Below, piece by piece: positions 54,301 to 64,000 of a stretch of 64,000 nucleotides of DNA. The first letter of the stretch is position 1, and each line of letters starts with the position of its first letter. The stretch covers positions 62,001 to 126,000 of the forward strand of contig JAULSR010000004.1 in the NCBI GenBank assembly GCA_030512295.1. Direction: 5' to 3'. A model generated the notes under the pieces. That model saw only the letters and a list, made by a program, of their open reading frames with translations. It was not told where the DNA came from and searched no databases. The stretch comes from Bombardia bombarda (lineage: Eukaryota; Ascomycota; Sordariomycetes; Sordariales; Lasiosphaeriaceae). The translations under genes were made by a program, and so were the position numbers.

Positions 54301-57300
54301 GCGGTTGCGCGACTGTGCAGCACTTGTGGCAATGCATTCACCAACCACGAAATCAAGTACCTTGTTGATACCATTGTCATCAATCGAGAGCCGAGCGCTA
54401 GGGCTGGATGCGCCATGGCCTTGGGCTGTATTCAAACAAAGATTGGAAGTATGGCTGCGGGATACCACCTGAAGAGCATTCTGAACATTCTGATGTCGTT
54501 GTGCAACGATCCACATCCGACGGTACACTTCTGGGCCCTGGAAGCTGTGGCGCGCGTCTCGGATGCGGCTGGGCTTGGGTTCTCGAGCTACGTGAGCAGC
54601 ACATTGGGGGTGCTTGCTAAGCTCTATGTCTCAGACACGCACAACCCCGAGGTGTCTTCTGCCATCACGATGAACCTGGAGGTCGAGCTGTCTACGTCTG
54701 CGGCGATTGCGCGCTGCGTTGATTCGCTGATCAATGTTCTCGGCCCTGACCTTCAGGACTCGACCAAGTCCAGGGAGCTGATTCTGACCCTTGTTGGGTA
54801 CTTCCAACAAGAAGAGGACATACAAGTCCAACAAGCAAGCCTTGCCTGTTTGGAACATCTCACGCTGTATGCACCGGGCTATATGGACTTTGTTGAGTAT
54901 GTAAAGTTGCTTCAGCGGTACCTCAACTCCAAGTATCCTGCTCTCCGGGATGTTGCTGTGGATGGCTTGTACAACCTCATGAAGAGGAGTCCAGACGAGG
55001 TCATCAGAGCCGCCGAAGAGGGCCTCGAGGACCAGTTGTGGCTGGTTCTTGATTCGGACCCGAACCATGACGGCATGCGCAACACGCTCCGAAGTTGGAT
55101 GCGGCAGACTTGTCTTTCTGACACGGCCTCCTGGCTCCGGCGCTTCCAACATGTTCTCAAGATGACCAGGCCCAAGGACATCGTGACTGCGGCCGCTGCC
55201 GTGAAGAAGTCCAGCACTGGGCCCGATCTGCAAGATGACGAAGTCGCTGGCTTTGCTGGCGGCGCTAATCGTGATGATAAAGACACGCCTAGCGGCTCGG
55301 ATGTCGAGCCCTTGCGATGGCAGGTCAGCGCCTTTGCGATGGACTGCCTGAACGACATTTTTATCCTCATCGGGAAGGATGTCGCCACCAACGGCGAGTC
55401 TCAGGCACAGTCGGCGCTGCAGAACAAGATCGCGGATGTTGTCCGCATGGCGTTCTCGGCATCTACGTCTGGGGTCCTGGAACAGAGGATCTGGGGCCTG
55501 AAGATCATTGGTGCTGTGCTCAAGATGTTTGGAAAGACACCTGACCCGGATTTTGAGGAGGCTATGCTGCTTGAACAATACCAGGCTCAAATCAGCTCTG
55601 CCCTCACGCCGGCTTTTGCTGCAGACTCGTCGCCCGAGCTGGCGTCGGAGGCAGTGGATGTCTGTGCCGGGTTCGTCTCAACTGGAATTGTCACGGATGT
55701 CGACAGGATGGGCAGGATTCTGAAGACGTTGGTGAGCTCTCTGGAGAACTTTGCGACTGAGGATGAGAACGCTGGGATTGGTGATTTGAAGGGGCTCAGT
55801 TCAAATGCCCAGGTCATGGTCAAGATGTCTGTGTTTGCTGCCTGGGCCGAGCTGCAGGTTGCTAGCTCTGAACAGAAATACCTGCTGGACGTTCTCAAGC
55901 CGCATATCGGCACATTGACTCCGTTATGGCTGGAGTCCCTCCGCGAGTTTGCGCGGCTGAGGTTCGAGCCCGACATTTCCATGACCCTCGGACCACCGTC
56001 TCTCTCGGGCAGTTTGGACACTGTGTATGCTGCGCTGAATCGGGAGACTTTGCTCAAATTCTACCAAGACTCGTGGCTGAAGCTTGTCGATGCTATTGCC
56101 AGTCTGATCGAGCAGGACAGCGAGTTAGTCTTTGACGCCCTCGACGGGAAGGAGTTGACAGGCCCTCAAACCAATGGCCGTTCTTCTTCCAAGGGGGCTG
56201 ATATCAACTACCGAGATGAGCCGGTGGCGTTCTTCTTCGTGCTCTTCGGCATCGCGTTTGAGGCGCTTGCCACTAAGCCGGGACAGAGTGAGTCTCTTGC
56301 TACGCAAGAACAAACTCTCGAGATCCTCCGCGCCTTGAAGAAGATCCTGCATCCCAGCGTGTCCGGCCATGCCATCTACCGAGAAGCCATCTTTTCCGAG
56401 ACAATGGATCTCCTAGACCGCCTTGTGCTCACCGAGGGACTCGACGTCCAGGGGGTCATTGTCGAGATTGCGCGCGCCATGTGCGTGTCTCATCCGGCCG
56501 CGAGAAAGCAGGAGGAGCCTGATAACAGCGAGCTGTCAGAGGACATTGAGCAGCTCTTTGAGCTCACGCGCATCATCGTCCTGGTCCTGTCGGGGCTTTT
56601 GCCCAACCTCAGCGAGGCACACCAGCCTGCTCGCCACCAGATGACCGAGGAGGCCATCCTCCTCGTCAAGACGTCGTTGAATGCCCTGGTAGATGCGGCC
56701 GAGGTGTTCCCGGCCATCATCAAGACGGACCTACACGCTTGTATACTGCACATATTCGCCACTATTCTCGCCACGCCGTCCTGTCAGGACGTGATTGTGC
56801 CGCAGGCTTTGCCGACGCTGAAGCGCTTCATCACGAGCATGTCAAACTCGAGAAATGCGGTCGAGGCTGGAAATGGTGGCGGTGATGGTGGGCACTCGCC
56901 AACTGATGTGCAGCTGCTGGGGTGTTTGAGGCGCTTCTTGTCCATCCACCTGAACGCGCAGAAGCGCGAGGCGGTCACTTCATTGACGTGCGTGAAGAAC
57001 TGTCTTATGGGGATTACTATCCTGTTCACGGGAGGCAAGAACCATCTGTCGGCTAGCGAGCCGCTCGTGGCGAGGTTTCTCGATGAGGTGGTGGATTGTT
57101 TGACGGATCGCATGGTGAGTTGATCTAATATTTGTTTCTTATTCTGATACATTTCGTTACCCGTTTCGTCCTTTCCTTTCCTATCATATCTATCCATCCC
57201 CAAAAGCAAAACTTCAGATCAAGAGAGAAAAAGAAAACGAAAGAAAACGAAGGACGCAAAAGGCTAACCACACTCACTTCACTCCTTCCAGACCGCCAAA

Positions 57301-57783
57301 ATCGCCGCAAACTGCATCCGCTCCCTCTTGCTCCAGCCCCAACCAACCCCAGCCGACCAAACCATCGCGCGCGCCTTGCTCCCGCGCCTCATCGCCTTCG
57401 TCGTAAACACCAACCCCGAAGACCCGGAGCACGCGCGCGCCCTCGTCACCCACACCCTCTGCCAGTACGTGACGCTGCTGATATCCAAGGACCACGCGAC
57501 CGTGGCCATGGCGCTCGTCGTGCCGGTGCTGCTCTCTCGAGCGGCCAGCGAGGGCAGTGATGTCTACCGCGAGACGAGCACGAGGCTGCTCGAGCTTGCC
57601 TCAGCGAACCAGACGGCCTTCAGGGGCGTGGTCGGCTCGATGAGCGAGGGCCAGAAGGCCTTTATGGAGGAGGTGATCCGGTCGGGCAGGCAGCAAGGGG
57701 GTGCTGGTGAGAGGGTGAGAAGGGATAGTGGGGATGTGTCGGCGCAGCCGAGTATTGCGCTGAAGATGAACTTTGGGGGGTGA
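51373..57783 (+). CDS. LAA1: Giant HEAT-repeat protein Laa1 / HEATR5 family
   Basis: Exons 51373-57114 (5,742 bases) and 57292-57783 (177-base intron, GTGAGT..CAG, phase 0) give 2,077 residues. Nearly the whole length is alpha-helical HEAT-type repeats. Blocks typical of the HEATR5/Laa1 family include FGKGDRKLLFETINELV, TRHTAVVCLGDVYG and ASLACLEHLTLYAPGY, and the C-terminal STRLLELASANQTAFRGVV. Laa1 binds the AP-1 clathrin adaptor and helps place it at the trans-Golgi/endosome; HEATR5B does so in animals. The start at 51373 is the first ATG of the frame; an upstream exon cannot be excluded. The length agrees with family members of about 2,000 residues. Single large exon structure contrasts with the intron-dense small genes around it. 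Confidence 0.9.
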
Positions 57784-58645
57784 TGTGGGTGAATGGGTGC
57801 GAGTGAGGATGATGAATGAGAGAAAATGATGCAGTTGTTAAGGAGTTACGATGTGTATACTTTACAACGATGGAAGCGGCGTGGAGCAGGTATCATTACT
57901 ACATTTGCATATGGGGATATCATTAATAGAAGACAAAAGTTTGGCGGTGCGGGATTACAATAGATTACGCATGACTATCTTGACCGACCGAGAAACCAAC
58001 GTTGACCTTGTACCGAATAGATCTGTGTATTTCTAGTAATGTTCAGTATCTACGGTCCACTTGCTGCACGACTATGGAAGCTCCCTCCCTACCCCCGCCC
58101 GTTCTGGCTCAGGTAAACCTCTCCTCGCCTGATAGGTAAGTGGGTTAATAGGTAATAGGCAGGTATTCCATATGATCTAGAGCCCCCTGTTGCACTATCT
58201 ACTTTCTGCCGCTTGCTTGCTTCTAAAAAAGCATTCATGACCTCCCCTCCTATACCAAAAGACCATCAAGGAAAGAGGAAAGAATAAAGCCACCCAAAAT
58301 CCATCAGAAATAATGATAACGCTAGGCCCATTCCAAACAATAACAATATCATCCCAAGAAAGATAGGAAGGTCTTCTTCGCCCGAACCGGTGGCGGTGGT
58401 AATAGTTTTTGAACAAAAAAGGCATAACAGAGCAAAAACCAGTACAACGTTTCCAAATCCTCTATCTATGCATGCCCCCAACCCAGTCTGCTGTTGCTGC
58501 TTTGGAATCGATCCTCGACTTAATGCCTCACGCATAACGAACCACTCCAAGCCACTCACCTCCCTATTGTCATCTTGACATCCGGGAGGGGCAAATAAAG
58601 CAGCGTTGTATAAATAATAATTCAGCCCAGGTAGCGACAACATCA
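57784..58645. other. Convergent spacer, LAA1 / SSL2
   Basis: About 860 bases, AT-rich, with TAGGTAA words near 58130-58165. No gene recognised; an open frame at 58266-58646 (minus) is hydrophobic but lacks family features. Confidence 0.45.
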
Positions 58646-61198
58646 CTAGGCCTTCGCCTGCCGACCCTTTTGCTTCTCCCTCGAAATCTTCTTGAAGAAG
58701 GCATTCTGCTCATGCTTCTGGTTCTTCTTGAGGTTCTTGTTGGCAGCCTTCTTCTGCTCGATGTACGCCATGTCCTGGCCGCCGCTGAGCTCGCCGAGGG
58801 TGCCGGCGGTGCGGCGGACGCCGCGGCCCTTTGCGCCGCGACCGCGGCGTACTTTACCAAAGAGGTCGTCCGTCTCGACGTCCTCCTCGGTGCCCTTCTC
58901 GTTGTCGACGAGGGTGCGCTGGAGCAGCTCGCGGCGCTCCTGGGCGGTGGCGAAGGCCAGGTCGGGCGTCTTCTCGATGTTGGCCAGCTGCGTAATCACC
59001 TTGAAGGCGTAGCCCTGGTCGACGAGGAAGGCCTGCCGCTTGGACGAGTAGTACATCTCCTGCGTGTCCTTGGAGACGAGGGAGTAGAAGAAGGCGTTAA
59101 ATCCTTCGTCGTTTCGGCGCTTGGCCCGGAGGATGCGGCCGAGGCGCTGGGCCTCTTGACGACGGGAGCCAAAGTGGGACGAGATCTGGATGAGGCAGGT
59201 GGCCTCGGGAAGATCGAGGGATGTGTCGCCGATCTTGGAGAGGAAGAGGGTGTTGACGTCTGGGTTGTGTTGGAAGTTCTCCAGCACCTGCATGCGCTCG
59301 GCTTGGCCGGTACTACCGTAGATGAAGACCTTGCCGAGCTTCAGAGCGTATTGTTTGAGGGAGTAGAGCTCGTCGGAGAAGACGATGATTTTGTCGCCGC
59401 GTGCCTCGTGGTAGTTGATCAGGTATTGGCAGGCTTGGAACTTGCGGGGGTTCATGGCGTATAACGTCCGCTTCATGCGAGAGCTGGCTCGCAGGTACTC
59501 GTCGTAAAACTCGGTTGGCATCGGGCACCAGACCTCTGCGCACTGTACCTTTGCGATGTGACCTTGTTGAGATAGCTCCATCCAGTTGGCCTCGTAAAGC
59601 TTGGGACCGATGAGGAAGTTCAAGTGAGAAATCTTGTCGTCCTCTCGAAGCAGAGTTGCGGTCAAGCCCAGCTTTGAGTGAGACTTGATGGAAGAGATGA
59701 CTCGTCTGAAGACCTCAGCGGGGACGACGTGAACCTCGTCGAGAAGCATCAGTCCCCATTCACGACCCTTGAGGAAGTCCATCATCTTCTTGGAATCGTG
59801 AGAGCGCTCCCGATTGTTTGTGACCATGGAATATGTGGTGACAATGATACCCGTGTTGCCAGAGAACTTGTTCTTGCTCTCGGCGGTGAAGATGGCAACA
59901 TCGTCGGGGTTGATGTTGGACCATTTCAGGAACTCCTGGCGCCACTGCACGACTGACATAGAGCTTGTGCAAAGGACGATGACTCCCTTCTTGATAGTGC
60001 AGGCAGCCGTGATGCCGACCAGTGTCTTGCCAGCACCGCAGGGCAAGACGATGATGCCACTCTTGGCTCGGCCGTTACCGAACATTTTGCTCAGGCTCTT
60101 TTCCTGGTACGGTCGGATCTGAGTGTTCGGCCGCAAATCAATCTCAAGATTTGCGTTCACGTCGTCATTTCTAAAGTCGTACTCTTCTAGAATGGGATAG
60201 GAGAGATCGAGACACCGTTTCTGGACTGTCTCGACCGCGCTGTCGGGGATCTCGAAGGCATGGACTGCTTCCTTGTCGTCTTCATCATCCTCCTCGTTGA
60301 GGTTGGCGTAGAGCTCATGCTCGTTGGTCGCTTCTGCTGCCTCGCCGGCGCCGGCTGCTTTCTTCTCCGCCTGCTTCAGGCCGGCTTGATGAACACCAGC
60401 GGCGTTCTGGGTACCAGGGATGACGAGACCCTGCATGGTAGGGGCATAGCTAGTAGTGATCTCATCAGATCCGTGAATCCGTAGCTTGCCTATTATCTCG
60501 TCTTTGAGCAGCAATTGCAACAGGGCGGCATCTACACTCTCTACGAAGTACTTGTTGTTCTTGAGTACCAACTTGACCTTGCCGTAACTCTGGGTGCACT
60601 CCATGATGAACTTGTAGACCGACTCGGGGAGCGGCGTCTTCAAGAAGCGGTCCAGCGTGTTTATGATGTCCTGGGGGTGGAGGCCGACAGAGACAGCAGC
60701 ATAGAGACTGTGCGTCGTCAGAGCATACTCATGCAGGAAGGCGGGACGTGACTTGGGCTCGGCGATGGTGATGAGGAAGTCGGTTGCCTGCTCCGACAGC
60801 GGACTGAAGCGCTCAAGGACTATGGTGCCGTTAAACGGGTCAATGAACAGGGGCCGATTGTGATGATCGGGCTTCAGCGGCAGGTCCGAGTAGTCTCGCT
60901 TGCCGAAGTAGATCGAGGCAGCATCGCGATGTGTTTCCTTTGTTTTCTGGAAGCGCGTGCCCGTGATGGCCCATTTATCCACAAACTCGTCTGCCTCATC
61001 GCCCAGCAAGGCCTCGCGCTGCTTCTGCGCCTCGCTCACATCCTCGTCGAGGTCCTCGTTGACGTCGTGGTCGACATCCGACATCATGGAGCTGTCCAGG
61101 CTGCGCGGCGTGCCCGGGCCCGGCGTCGACTTGGCAGAAGTGCGCCCGACTTTGAAGGCTCCCGCAGCCGCGGCCGGCGCCTTTCTTTTGGGCGGCAT
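58646..61198 (-). CDS. SSL2: TFIIH DNA helicase/translocase Ssl2 (XPB / Rad25)
   Basis: A single exon of 850 residues, typical for fungal Ssl2. This SF2 enzyme is the DNA translocase of TFIIH, used in promoter opening and nucleotide excision repair. The basic N-terminus (PPKRKAPA) looks like a nuclear signal. The XPB N-terminal damage-recognition domain precedes the helicase core. Walker A LPCGAGKT is near residue 387; the DEVH box LLLDEVHVVPAE is near 487. The family's RED loop lies in TATLLREDDKI, and helicase motif VI is QEAQRLGRILRAKRR near residue 685. A Lys-rich C-terminus (KKISREKQKGRQ) ends the protein. Translation of the opposite strand also stays open in places because of codon bias; those frames are shadows. 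Confidence 0.97.
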   Translation of the reverse strand: MPPKRKAPAAAAGAFKVGRTSAKSTPGPGTPRSLDSSMMSDVDHDVNEDLDEDVSEAQKQREALLGDEADEFVDKWAITGTRFQKTKETHRDAASIYFGKRDYSDLPLKPDHHNRPLFIDPFNGTIVLERFSPLSEQATDFLITIAEPKSRPAFLHEYALTTHSLYAAVSVGLHPQDIINTLDRFLKTPLPESVYKFIMECTQSYGKVKLVLKNNKYFVESVDAALLQLLLKDEIIGKLRIHGSDEITTSYAPTMQGLVIPGTQNAAGVHQAGLKQAEKKAAGAGEAAEATNEHELYANLNEEDDEDDKEAVHAFEIPDSAVETVQKRCLDLSYPILEEYDFRNDDVNANLEIDLRPNTQIRPYQEKSLSKMFGNGRAKSGIIVLPCGAGKTLVGITAACTIKKGVIVLCTSSMSVVQWRQEFLKWSNINPDDVAIFTAESKNKFSGNTGIIVTTYSMVTNNRERSHDSKKMMDFLKGREWGLMLLDEVHVVPAEVFRRVISSIKSHSKLGLTATLLREDDKISHLNFLIGPKLYEANWMELSQQGHIAKVQCAEVWCPMPTEFYDEYLRASSRMKRTLYAMNPRKFQACQYLINYHEARGDKIIVFSDELYSLKQYALKLGKVFIYGSTGQAERMQVLENFQHNPDVNTLFLSKIGDTSLDLPEATCLIQISSHFGSRRQEAQRLGRILRAKRRNDEGFNAFFYSLVSKDTQEMYYSSKRQAFLVDQGYAFKVITQLANIEKTPDLAFATAQERRELLQRTLVDNEKGTEEDVETDDLFGKVRRGRGAKGRGVRRTAGTLGELSGGQDMAYIEQKKAANKNLKKNQKHEQNAFFKKISREKQKGRQAKA

Positions 61199-61879
61199 TT
61201 CTCTGTTCTATCTTTTTTTTTTTGCTAGATGCTAGATAGATGCTCACGACGTAGCAGCACTGGGAGGCACAAGAACGAGACTCGGCGGGATCTTTCTATG
61301 GATTCTGCGTCGCGCGTTGTGGGAGATTGTCAGCCTCCAGGTGCTGTTGAGTGAGGTGAAACAATAGAATCCAGACGTTAGCCCGTGGCATGTCCTTTGT
61401 ACGAAGTATCAAGCAAGTATGGTACGTCAGGAGGCCCTAGGCAGTTAGTATTTATTACTAACCTACCTATCGTTTGTCATGCGGAAAAGCCAATTGCTAA
61501 ACCCAGTTAAAAATGGACGCTGGGCGAACCAACTTCCATGTTCCATGTCCAGGAACACCCCACCCAGTGCCACTAAACTTAAACCACCCCACCACCACCA
61601 CAGGCAGCCCAGGCTCGCCTGCAGACCGACGACTCACTGACCCCTCAGCCCCCTCAATCCCCTCAACCATCCTGCTGCTGCTTAACTCCGGGCCGTCGCA
61701 ACGACAACCCCGACCAACCACAGCCGCGCGAATCGGCCATCGATTTTTTTCTCCCTCCTGCAACCCATTCATTTCACAGCGTCAACCCGCGAACGAACGA
61801 GACGAACAGTCACTGGAAGCCCCCGAGTCACAGGGCTTTTGCCTAAGCTCCTTTTAATATCTCTCAAGTCTTGCTGATC
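61199..61879. other. Divergent spacer, SSL2 / HOT13-like gene
   Basis: About 680 bases between opposite starts. It holds ACCTACCTA near 61463, and a Pro-rich open frame (61513-61857) with no family features that ends 22 bases before the HOT13-like start and probably lies in its leader. Confidence 0.5.
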
Positions 61880-62533
61880 ATGTGGTATGGCGGATCTCCT
61901 ACAGCAGCAGCAGCCGCATCAAGCATGCCCTGCCTTGCTTGTTCTTCCAGACAGGGTCAGGGCGCCCCAGGTCTAACGTCGAGCCTTTCTGTCTAGCAAA
62001 CACGTCCTCAACGCGCAGGTATCCATCCGATCACCATGCTGTATGTGCCATTAAAAAGAGAAAGCCTGAAAGGGCAAAAGTTCACCAGACATTCACTCCC
62101 ATCATCATCACGTGTGGCGGTGTCAAGTGAAGAAGCCAGATCAACGAGTTATAGTGCAGGTTGGCTAAGACTTTTTGGACCGTTCCCCGACGCAATAAAT
62201 ACAGGCAAGAAGTGGTTCGACTGCGTAGAGTGCCACTCGGAGCAGATGACGCACCCGCTGCTGCAGGCGTTCGAGATGACGTTTGCGTGCAAGAAGTGCA
62301 AGAAGTGCTTCCGCAAGGACGCCAAGGAGTTTGAGGAGGCCGACGAGTACTGCCCCCACTGCGACAACCACTTCATCATCGACGCCCTGACGCCCAAGGC
62401 GGCCATCTCGGTCGAGGGCGCCGACGCCCGCGTGGACAACCGGATGCTCAAGGACGACCGCATCAAGGCCAGCGACAGGCACAACCAGAGGACAATATTC
62501 GACCCCGATAACGAGGCGGATAAGCTTGGTTGA
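61880..62533 (+). CDS. HOT13: CHY zinc-finger protein, Hot13-like
   Basis: Three exons, 61880-61884 (ATGTG), 61997-62040 and 62205-62533, give 125 residues. The five-base start exon is inferred because its splice makes MCKHVLNAQVSIRSPC, and the second splice completes CCKKWFDCVECHSE. Both match the CHY-zinc-finger layout, and the upstream frame has a stop about 35 bases before the ATG. Zinc ligands visible: CKH, CC, CVECH, CKKCKKC, and CPHCDNH. This is the family of yeast Hot13, a zinc-binding protein of the mitochondrial intermembrane space that supports Mia40-dependent import of small Tim proteins. Fungal and animal members such as RCHY1 share the finger, so the exact role is inferred. The C-terminal 40 residues are charged (KDDRIKASDRHNQRT). 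Confidence 0.83.
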
Positions 62534-63042
62534 GCACGGGGGCCTAAGCTAGGCCAAGCTAGCTGTCTCGCGATGGAAGATTTGACAGTGGTACGGAGCG
62601 TGGTTGGAGATATTATCCAGGCGGACAATACACTACAATACCCAAAAGCAAGCAAGCCAAGTAGTAATGGAAAGAGACCCGACGGATTACGATGTGGGTT
62701 GGTTAAGAGCCTTCTTCGCCCAAGATCGGCCCCAGACTCGTTCACGCTTTATGGACATATCATGCTGGCATGTGGTGTGGGTCGACCTTTAGAAAGATAA
62801 CATAAGAAGAGTACAGCACAACCACACATTTATCCCGACCCTGTAACCATGCATTCCTTATACGCCCTCCTATTGTGTTCTTTCAACTAAGCACCCCATA
62901 AACCGGTAATATGTGATTTTGGTATCATGACCCTTTTCCGAATTGCGCCTGTCAATGTCAAAACGCCTTGTAAAGAAAATGCAATAAAAGCGACTGAACA
63001 GTCACCCATTCCACGTCGTCATCATCCTGTCCTGTAACCCAA
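62534..63042. other. Convergent 3' spacer, HOT13-like gene / MED10
   Basis: About 510 bases between two stop codons; nothing beyond likely 3' UTRs seen. Confidence 0.45.
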
Positions 63043-63046
63043 TCAC

Positions 63047-63079
<33 letters not shown>

Positions 63080-63622
63080 TGACCGCCACCGCCCTCCGTC
63101 ATAAGCAGAGCCTGCGGCGTAGGCCCAGGCCCGCCCGTCGACTCGACGACGCGGCGCACGTCGTCTCTCAACTCGGGCAGGGCGGCGTCCATCTCGTGGG
63201 CGAGCACGTCGCGGAAGGAGCGAAAGGCGTGCATCTTGCCGCGGGCCAGCTGGTTGAGGCGGCGGACCAGCTCGACGAACTCGCGCGTGTAGATATCGGG
63301 GTTCCGCCCATTCTCAACGTACTGGATCAGCGGCTCGGGGATGCCGGGCCCGCTGTCGTAGAGGGAGGTGGCGGAGCGGTAGACGGCGGCTAGGGAGGCG
63401 TCGAGGGTTTGGCTGTTGTGGAAGAATGTGTGTTAGTAGAGAAGTGGGAACATGGGAGGAGGAGGAGCGGGGGAGGACGCACAGATCGTTGGCGAGAGCC
63501 TCTCTGCTTGATCGGCCGGCGCTGTCGTAGTTGGAGACCTGCGCCATGACCTGGAAGAGATCGTGGATGACATTCTTGACGTTCTCTTGCACCTCTTGGT
63601 GGTCTGAAGTAACCGGGGCCAT
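63043..63622 (-). CDS. NUT2: Mediator complex subunit 10 (Med10 / Nut2)
   Basis: Exons 63483-63622 and 63043-63412 (70-base intron, donor GTGCGT, acceptor CAG, phase 2) give 169 residues. The N-terminal helix (QEVQENVKNVIHDLFQVMAQVSNYD) is followed after the splice by LQTLDASLAAVYRSATSL and the Med10 signature PLIQYVENGRNPDIYTREFVELV. The C-terminus carries a Gly run and a CTG-encoded Gln run (63049-63075 on the plus strand, about nine Gln). Med10 belongs to the Mediator middle module, linking activators to RNA polymerase II. Confidence 0.94.
63049..63075 (-). repeat. (CAG)9 repeat at the end of MED10
   Basis: Nine perfect CAG codons on the minus strand giving poly-glutamine four codons before... 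the stop region of Med10 (only one Arg codon lies between). Confidence 0.8.
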
Positions 63623-64000
63623 GATGGGCTGTATCGGCCTCGAACTTCGATTAAATGGTCAACTGGCCGGTTTGGGAGCGATCGCGCTGGATGCGAAAGA
63701 GCTGGGCCTAACCAACCTTGCGCGGTGGTGACGGGAAGGGCGCCAAGAAGTGCAAGGTGCTTACTGTGTAATGGCAGCCGCACTTGGGCTTCGTGTTAGC
63801 CTTGTGTTCGGGACCCCAGGCAGTAAATTAGTGGAGCCACCACCCGCAAGCTCAAGTGGACCCTTGTTGCATGTAAATGGCAGGCAGCACGTAACGAGAC
63901 CCAAGACCCAGGACGGTCAACAGGATGCTGATAGTCATCGTGTTGCAAGCACATATGTTGATGGCTTCTTCTAGATGCCCGATTAATGACTATTGACTTT
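63623..64000. other. Upstream region of MED10 to the window edge
   Basis: About 380 bases holding the MED10 promoter; no other gene recognised. Confidence 0.45.

Overview
The window is nuclear DNA of a filamentous ascomycete, most likely a Sordariomycete (the class is an inference). The signs are dense, mostly single-copy eukaryotic housekeeping genes, short GT..AG introns with GTAAGT/GTATGT/GTGAGT donors placed near start codons, GC-rich coding exons, more AT-rich spacers full of microsatellites, and fungal-type orthologues throughout. I reconstructed 25 protein-coding loci by joining exons on both strands, plus one cut off by the left edge. I found no tRNA, rRNA, transposon, CRISPR array or secondary-metabolite cluster.

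Left part (1-13.9 kb): the tail of an unidentified gene, a mitochondrial-type cysteine synthase, the SWR1 subunit Swc2/YL1, the kinetochore protein Mtw1/Mis12, a proline-rich AIM3-like protein, TCTP and the sphingoid C4-hydroxylase Sur2. A 5.1-kb spacer with no recognisable gene follows. Middle (19-34.8 kb): a protein with an AMPK/CBM48-like glycogen-binding fold, dihydrofolate reductase, Spc24, Fis1, a VPS9-domain Rab GEF, a DUF676-type lipase/esterase, the 3-hydroxyacyl-CoA dehydratase Phs1 and a small conserved protein whose reading frame looks broken.

Right part (37.9-63.6 kb): a 69-residue CYSTM stress-type protein, the Arf-like GTPase Arl1, ribosomal protein eL39, Skp1 (with a one-base frame break), the GPI mannosyltransferase Smp3, Pet100, a YebC/TACO1 protein, the giant HEAT protein Laa1, the TFIIH helicase Ssl2/XPB, a Hot13-type CHY zinc-finger protein and Mediator subunit Med10. 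Several genes share divergent promoters (cysteine synthase/SWC2, MTW1/AIM3-like, SPC24/FIS1, ARL1/eL39, YebC/LAA1).

The genes do not form one pathway. Recurring themes are chromatin and transcription (Swc2, Ssl2, Med10), kinetochore (Mtw1, Spc24), mitochondria (Fis1, Pet100, YebC/TACO1, Hot13), membrane traffic (VPS9 protein, Arl1, Laa1) and lipid/GPI synthesis (Sur2, Phs1, Smp3). The most useful observations are two one-base frame breaks at G/C runs (SKP1 and the 34.4-kb gene), a 109-base inverted structure inside intron 1 of the eL39 gene, start exons of only 5 and 6 bases, and an 11-bp tandem repeat in the ARL1/eL39 promoter. I saw no convincing novel multi-gene system.
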